This document shows positions 59,221-64,000 of a stretch of 64,000 nucleotides of DNA, in pieces. A program made the translations under genes and the position numbers. How positions within the stretch are numbered: position 1 is the stretch's first letter; the number at the start of each line of letters is the position of its first letter. Below the pieces are notes generated by a model. The model saw only the letters and a program-made list of their open reading frames with translations. It had not been told where the DNA came from and ran no database searches. This DNA comes from Pirellulales bacterium (GTDB lineage: Bacteria; Planctomycetota; Planctomycetia; Pirellulales; JACPPG01), in NCBI GenBank assembly GCA_035546535.1, contig DASZWQ010000176.1:24878-88877 (forward strand). Reading direction: 5' to 3'.

Positions 59221-62172
59221 TTAATATCGCGAAATTGTTTCGTGCAGATTCAGAATCGCCCGTGCGACCGACGTCCAGGCCGCCAGCTCCGCAGGATCGA
59301 GATCCGCGGGCACGCGCCATTCGCCTACGGCGATCAGCTTGCGTGCCTCTTCGACGTTCGCCGAGTAGTGCCGTCGATGCTTTTCCAAGAGCGCGACCAG
59401 CACGCGCAGCTCATCCCCCGTGGCCGGCCGCGTAGTAGCGTGGCGAAACGCCCATTGAATGCGTTCTTCCGGCGGTAGCGCGGCTTGCCGTAGCATGTTT
59501 TCGGCAAACACCCGGGCCGTTTCCACGAAGATGGGGTCGTTCAACAGCACCAGGGCCTGCGTCGGTGTGTTCGAGCGATTGCGCTCGGCAGTACACTCCT
59601 CGCGCGTTGGCGCGTCGAAGGCCAGCAGGCTGGGATGCAAGAACGTCCGGCACCAATAGGTGTACAACCCGCGGCGATACAAATCCTGGCCGTGGTCGGC
59701 TTCATATTCGCGCACCGGAAAGTTCAGATGCGCCCAATAGCCGCGCGGCTGATACGGCTTGACGCTGCGACCGCCGATCTTGTCGACCAAGAGTCCGCTG
59801 ATGGCCAGCGCGTTGTCGCGCACCATCTCGGCGTCGAGCCGGAACCGCCCCTGCCGCGCGAAGAGCAAGTTGTACGGATCCGCGTGCAATGCCTCGGGCG
59901 AAGCATGAGACGATCGGCGATAAGCGTGCGAGCTGGTGATCAGCCGCAGCATGTGCTTTACGTCCCAGCCGCTGTCGATGAACTCGGCCGCGAGAAAATC
60001 GATCAATTCCAGGTGCAGCGGCCAGGAGCCTTGCGCGCCCAGGTCGTCCAAGGGTGCGGTCAGCCCGCGGCCGAAGGCCAACTTCCATAGCCGATTCACG
60101 AACACGCGGGCCACGAGCGGGTTGTCGCGGGCGATCATCCAATTCGCCAGGTCGAGCCGCGTTGCCCGCCGCCCATCGACATCGAGCGGCTTCAGGAATC
60201 CTGGCGTGGCTGGTGACACGACCTCGCCCGACTCGTTCAGCCAGTTACCGCGCGGCAGAACGCGCGTCACACGTGGCTCGCCCGCCATCGCCACCAGCGT
60301 GCGCAGGATGCCGTCGTCGACCTCCTTGCGCTGTTTTTCGAGCGCCGCCAACTGCTCGCGCGCGGGATTCAGAAGCGGTGCAATGCCGCGATGGTGCTTC
60401 GCGATCGTTTTTCGTTCGTCGTCCGTGCGCTCGGTCGGCGCCTTGGCGACGATCGGTGCGATGTCGGCCGGCACGTCGGCCTCGATCACGCGAAAGTAAA
60501 AGCCGGCGCCGCCTTCGGCATTCACCACCTTCAATAACAGGTGATTCGTGCCCGGATGAAGCTGGATAGTGACCTTGTCTTGATCGGGTTTGAGCGGGCG
60601 TTTTTTCCGTTCGGTGAGAACCTCTTTGCCGTCGTGCCAAACGCGCAGCGCGTCATCGCTGCCTAGCGAAATCACAAGCGGCGTGGCCCGCGGCGACTCG
60701 ATCGCGCGGTACAAATAGACGGCTCCACGCTCGGCCGGCAAATCGTGCGGTGCGGCATCGGCCCACTCGGCGTGAGGCGTCCAGCCGAGAGCGCCGTCGG
60801 CGAACTTTGCCGCGAGGTCGACGCCTTTTTCCGGTCCGTACGCCGTATCGAAGGCCACATCGAAATTGTCGGCCTTGAACGGCCCAACCGCTTGCCACGT
60901 GGCCAGCGCCGGCGGGTGCGCAAGCTGCTCGCGAGCCATCGCTTCCCAGGCGGTTTGCGCCGTATCGAGCTCCGGCGTTTGCACGTCGAGCGTCGTCCGC
61001 ACCGCGGCCAGCGCGGCGTCGATCTCGGCCAGCTTCTTTTCCTGGTCGGGCTTCGGCACCGGGAAGGCCGGGCCGGGCAGCGCCACGGGCTGTTCTTGCA
61101 CGTCGGCAAAAAACGCCGCGAAGCTGTAAAAGTCCCTGGTCGTGAAGGGATCGTACTTGTGGTCGTGACACTCGGCGCAACCGAGCGTCGCGCCCAGATA
61201 AACCGTCGAAGCGTTGCGCACCCGGTCGGCTGCGTACTTGGCGATATACTCCTTCGGCTGTGCGCCCCCTTCGGTGGTCGTCATGTTCATGCGGTTATAG
61301 CCGGACGCTACTTTCTGCGCGAGCGTCGGCTGCGGCAGCAGGTCGCCGGCCAATTGCTCGACGACGAACCGATCGAACGGCATGTTCGTGTTGAACGCGT
61401 CGATGACGTAATCGCGATAGGGGGCCACGTCGCGATGGTTGTCGCCGTGAATGCCCGTCGTATCGGCGTAGCGGACCAGGTCGAGCCAGTACATCGCCAT
61501 GCGTTCGCCGAAGTGGGGCGACGCCAACAGCGCGTCGACGAATCGTGGAAACGCATCCTCGTGCGCGTCGTTCACAAAAGCATCAACTTGCTCAGACGAC
61601 GGTGGCAATCCCAAGAGGTCGAAGGAGAGCCGGCGGGCAAGCGTCACGCGATCGGCTTCGGCCGCCGGTGCAATGCCCGCCTCGTTCTGGCGGATCGCCA
61701 GAAACGCATCGATTGGGTTGGCGCCTGAGTTCAGCGGCAGCCGCGGTCGCTCGATCGGCGTATACGACCAATGCTCTTGCCATGGAGCGCCGGCCGCGAT
61801 CCAAGCGCGCAACAGCTCGATCTGTTTCGGCGTGAGTTGCTTGCCCGTGACCGGCGGCGGCATCCGCAGCGACTCGTCATCGGTCGTGACGCGCGCCAGC
61901 ACTTCGCTCTGGTCGGGCTTGCCCGGCGTGATCGGATGGTGATCGCCCGTGGCCGCCAGCGCGCCCGCCTGTGTGTCGAGGCGCAGGTCCGCCTCGCGTT
62001 TGTTCTTGTCCGGCCCGTGGCAGGTGAAGCAATTCTCGGACAGGATCGGGCGGATATCGCGATTGAACTTGATCGCGATATCTTCGGCGCGCAGGGCACT
62101 TGCGAGGAGCGTCAACACGGCGATCGACAGCGAAGATGCAGACGCGCGAATCATGGTGCAGCGTGCGATCAT
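59221..62172 (-). CDS. PSCyt1/DUF1549/DUF1553 planctomycete cytochrome-like secreted protein
   Basis: 983 residues with an N-terminal signal peptide (SLSIAVLTLLASALRA; an alternative ATG is at residue 7). The cytochrome-like domain (PSCyt1) has the heme motif CFTCHGPD (about 48-55). DUF1549 follows (DAFLAIRQNEAG, FDLLGLPPS, CAECHDHKYDP), then a domain with a PA14/galactose-binding look (about 430-590: RGAVYLYRAIESPRATPLVISLGSDDALRVW). DUF1553 closes the protein (NWMIARDNPLVARVFVNRLWKLAFGRGL, LVLLNDPIFVETARVFAENML). It is a large exported protein typical of planctomycetes, probably working with the DUF1501 protein encoded next to it. Confidence 0.95.
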   Translation of the reverse strand: MIARCTMIRASASSLSIAVLTLLASALRAEDIAIKFNRDIRPILSENCFTCHGPDKNKREADLRLDTQAGALAATGDHHPITPGKPDQSEVLARVTTDDESLRMPPPVTGKQLTPKQIELLRAWIAAGAPWQEHWSYTPIERPRLPLNSGANPIDAFLAIRQNEAGIAPAAEADRVTLARRLSFDLLGLPPSSEQVDAFVNDAHEDAFPRFVDALLASPHFGERMAMYWLDLVRYADTTGIHGDNHRDVAPYRDYVIDAFNTNMPFDRFVVEQLAGDLLPQPTLAQKVASGYNRMNMTTTEGGAQPKEYIAKYAADRVRNASTVYLGATLGCAECHDHKYDPFTTRDFYSFAAFFADVQEQPVALPGPAFPVPKPDQEKKLAEIDAALAAVRTTLDVQTPELDTAQTAWEAMAREQLAHPPALATWQAVGPFKADNFDVAFDTAYGPEKGVDLAAKFADGALGWTPHAEWADAAPHDLPAERGAVYLYRAIESPRATPLVISLGSDDALRVWHDGKEVLTERKKRPLKPDQDKVTIQLHPGTNHLLLKVVNAEGGAGFYFRVIEADVPADIAPIVAKAPTERTDDERKTIAKHHRGIAPLLNPAREQLAALEKQRKEVDDGILRTLVAMAGEPRVTRVLPRGNWLNESGEVVSPATPGFLKPLDVDGRRATRLDLANWMIARDNPLVARVFVNRLWKLAFGRGLTAPLDDLGAQGSWPLHLELIDFLAAEFIDSGWDVKHMLRLITSSHAYRRSSHASPEALHADPYNLLFARQGRFRLDAEMVRDNALAISGLLVDKIGGRSVKPYQPRGYWAHLNFPVREYEADHGQDLYRRGLYTYWCRTFLHPSLLAFDAPTREECTAERNRSNTPTQALVLLNDPIFVETARVFAENMLRQAALPPEERIQWAFRHATTRPATGDELRVLVALLEKHRRHYSANVEEARKLIAVGEWRVPADLDPAELAAWTSVARAILNLHETISRY

Positions 62173-62415
62173 GCGGCTGGTCGCGATCCGAGGTCGGACC
62201 AGGCAGGCGGTCGCGAGCCGGGCAGGTAGGTGTGCGTGGAAAGCCAGGGCAGGTATTCAGGTCGTTTCCAGTTTAACAGCGCCCCCGGGGGCCACAAGTT
62301 TTTCTCGAGCCGCGTGAATCGCAGGTGCTCATCTGCCGGACGTCGAACGGCCCGCACCGCAAGGGTATGATCAACGGGCACGTCCCACTCCGATCGCATT
62401 CCGGAAGCAACCGCG

Positions 62416-63744
62416 ATGAAAACCGCCTCGGGCACGACGCTGATTGAAAATGGCCAACTGATCGACGGTACTGGTGCGCCGGCCGTCGCGGGCGCCGCGG
62501 TGGTGGTGCGCGATGGCCGGATCGAATACGCCGGCAGCGCGGCGGGGAGGCCGGCCTTACCGCCTGAGGCCGCGCGTATCGACGCTGGCGGGGGCACGAT
62601 CATGCCGGGCCTGGTCGAAGCCCATTTTCATCCCACCTATTTCGACGTCGCCGAACTGCAGGACCTGGATATCAAGTATCCGGTCGAGTACGTCACCCTG
62701 CTGGCGGCGAGCAACGCGCGGCTGGCGCTTGAATGCGGGTACACCGCGGCGCGCAGCGGTGGCAGCCTCTTCAACATCGACGTGTGGCTAAAAAAGGCGA
62801 TCGAAGCGGAGCTCACGCCCGGCCCACGCCTGGCCGCAAGCGGTCGAGAAATCTGCGGCGCCGGCGGACTAATGGATTGGAATCCCGACTTTCGCAAGAT
62901 CGGCATGGAGGGCCTCGTGCTGTTGATCAACGGACCCGACGAGGGGCGCCGGGCCGTGCGCAAACTGGTCAAAGATGGTGTCGAGTGGGTGAAGACCTAT
63001 CCCACGGGCGATGCCGCCGCGCCCGATACGAACGATCACCACACGCTGTGCATGACCTTCGAAGAGATGCACGCCGTCGTGGCCGAGGCGCACAATCATC
63101 GGATGAAGGTGACGGGCCATTGCCGCGCGACCGAAGGGATCAAGAACGCGCTGCGCGCCGGCTACGACACGCTGGAGCACGGCACGTTCATGGACGCCGA
63201 GGCGCTCGACATGCTGCTTGAGCGTAATACGCCGGTCGTGCCTGCCCTGCAGTTCGAACAGGCGAGCATCGTTCGCGGACCCGAGTTCAAGCTGCCGCAG
63301 GCCGTGATTGACGGTCATCAAGAAACGCTCGAGGGGGGCGCCGAATCGGCACGCATGATTCTGCGGGCCGGCGGCCGCATCGGACTGGGCGGCGATTACG
63401 GCTTCGCCTGGAATCCGCACGGTGATTACGCCAAGGAGATCAGCTTCTTTGTCAATTATGTCGGCTTCACGCCGCTCGAAGCCATCCGCTCGGCCACCAA
63501 GATCGGCGCCGAGATCATGGGCCGCGCCGACGAGTTCGGCACCGTCGAAACCGGCAAGCTGGCCGACCTGCTGATCATCGACGGGGATCCGATCGCCGAC
63601 ATTCGCGTGCTCGAAGACCGCTCGCGTTTTATCGCCGTCATGCAAGGAGGCGTGTTGAAAGCGGGCCGGCTGTTGCAGCCCGCCGTCGCTGGCTCGCCAC
63701 ACGCGACGAATGGCGCCGCCGCTGCGCAGCAGGCGCGCGTGTAA
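62416..63744 (+). CDS. Amidohydrolase of the imidazolonepropionase type
   Basis: 442 residues. Metal-dependent hydrolase with the TIM-barrel motifs GLVEAHFHP (HxH, about 71-75), WVKTYPTGD (candidate bridging Lys), TGHCRATEG, TLEHGTFMD and GGDYG (metal Asp). The opening ENGQLIDGTGAP and the closing GKLADLLIIDGDP are the small beta-sandwich strands of the imidazolonepropionase-like/aryldialkylphosphatase-like group. The substrate is unknown; an N-acyl or cyclic amide is plausible. It is divergent from the gene at 59221, with about 240 bp between. Confidence 0.93.
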   Translation: MKTASGTTLIENGQLIDGTGAPAVAGAAVVVRDGRIEYAGSAAGRPALPPEAARIDAGGGTIMPGLVEAHFHPTYFDVAELQDLDIKYPVEYVTLLAASNARLALECGYTAARSGGSLFNIDVWLKKAIEAELTPGPRLAASGREICGAGGLMDWNPDFRKIGMEGLVLLINGPDEGRRAVRKLVKDGVEWVKTYPTGDAAAPDTNDHHTLCMTFEEMHAVVAEAHNHRMKVTGHCRATEGIKNALRAGYDTLEHGTFMDAEALDMLLERNTPVVPALQFEQASIVRGPEFKLPQAVIDGHQETLEGGAESARMILRAGGRIGLGGDYGFAWNPHGDYAKEISFFVNYVGFTPLEAIRSATKIGAEIMGRADEFGTVETGKLADLLIIDGDPIADIRVLEDRSRFIAVMQGGVLKAGRLLQPAVAGSPHATNGAAAAQQARV

Positions 63745-63792
63745 GAGAATGCATCCGCAGATTGCGCACATTTCCGCAGATTCATTTACTAG

Positions 63793-63819
63793 CCACAGAG
63801 TTCACAGAGAGCACAGAGG
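63793..63819. repeat. CACAGAG-type repeat segment
   Basis: CCACAGAGTTCACAGAGAGC...ACAGAG, of the kind found in family D (8726-8818), here without a matching second arm. It lies in the gap after the amidohydrolase gene. Confidence 0.5.
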
Positions 63820-63889
63820 AGTAACGGATCGACAGAGTGCGCTTCGTTGCGAGTTGTCAATTCATCATTCAGTAGTGCCAAGTCACGTG

Positions 63890-64000
63890 TTAAGGTCCGG
63901 TTTCAACGCAAGGTGTTGAGCCGTCGTGGAGTACGGCGACGATTTGGTGGACGATCCAATCCAGCATGCGTTTGAAGCGTAGTCGTTCGAGGTGCAACGT
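63890..64000 (-). CDS. Possible C-terminal end of a gene cut by the right edge
   Basis: An open frame of 36 codons on the minus strand from the window edge to a TAA at 63890, with no stop. The visible residues include LERLRFKRMLDWIVHQIVAVL and a short tail. I cannot name the family; a transposase end is possible but not shown. Confidence 0.3.
   Translation of the reverse strand, partial: TLHLERLRFKRMLDWIVHQIVAVLHDGSTPCVETGP

Overview
The window is high-GC chromosomal DNA from a planctomycete, most likely of the Pirellulales type (inferred from gene families, not from a marker gene). Several families point there: two giant secreted proteins with an N-terminal LEPR-XLL-type motif, a BBP7-type outer-membrane protein, a DUF1501 protein next to a PSCyt1/DUF1549/DUF1553 protein, a PVM-type bacterial microcompartment (BMC) operon and a TIGR04222-type glycine-rich membrane protein. 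No rRNA, tRNA, CRISPR array or complete insertion sequence was seen.

1-10.9 kb: a BMC operon, all on the minus strand, reading from a DeoR-type regulator (about 10.84 kb) leftwards off the window edge. The order is deoR-like, pduL, BMC-H, BMC-H, ackA, BMC-P, aldehyde dehydrogenase, BMC-P, RpiB-like protein, BMC-P, class II aldolase, lactate/malate dehydrogenase and a TIM-barrel class I aldolase-like gene. This is the PVM layout known in planctomycetes for L-fucose and L-rhamnose breakdown. The aldolase would split the deoxysugar phosphate to DHAP plus lactaldehyde; the aldehyde dehydrogenase, PduL and AckA would convert lactaldehyde through lactyl-CoA and lactyl-phosphate to lactate with ATP; the dehydrogenase would recycle NAD. 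The gaps between these genes are filled with palindromic repeats, including a composite element of about 155 bp.

11-19.6 kb: housekeeping and miscellaneous genes: a GNAT acetyltransferase, the TIGR04222-like protein, purN, a type-2 (eukaryote-like) ileS, a purine nucleoside phosphorylase and a small TPR protein.

20-48.3 kb: a cell-surface and glycan region. Nucleotide-sugar genes (a fused acetyltransferase-aminotransferase, an NAD-dependent epimerase, a second DegT-type aminotransferase, a formyltransferase-fold protein lacking the catalytic Asn, and a Gfo/Idh dehydrogenase) lie on both sides of a 1914-residue secreted protein with a trypsin-like protease domain. A glycosyltransferase-TPR protein and a 2862-residue protein with an N,N-dimethylformamidase-like head follow. 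The two giants share Ig-like and DUF4082-like repeats that are close copies even at DNA level. Four glycosyltransferase-like genes flank them. I infer a surface-protein glycosylation or exopolysaccharide function.

48.5-64 kb: a secreted VWA/HEAT protein, an acyl-CoA dehydrogenase, an unknown protein with a Cys4 motif, an SH3-BBP7 outer-membrane protein, a candidate 33-residue gene with a strong terminator, a small membrane protein, a second GNAT, the DUF1501 and PSCyt1/DUF1549/DUF1553 pair, an amidohydrolase and a partial reading frame at the right edge.
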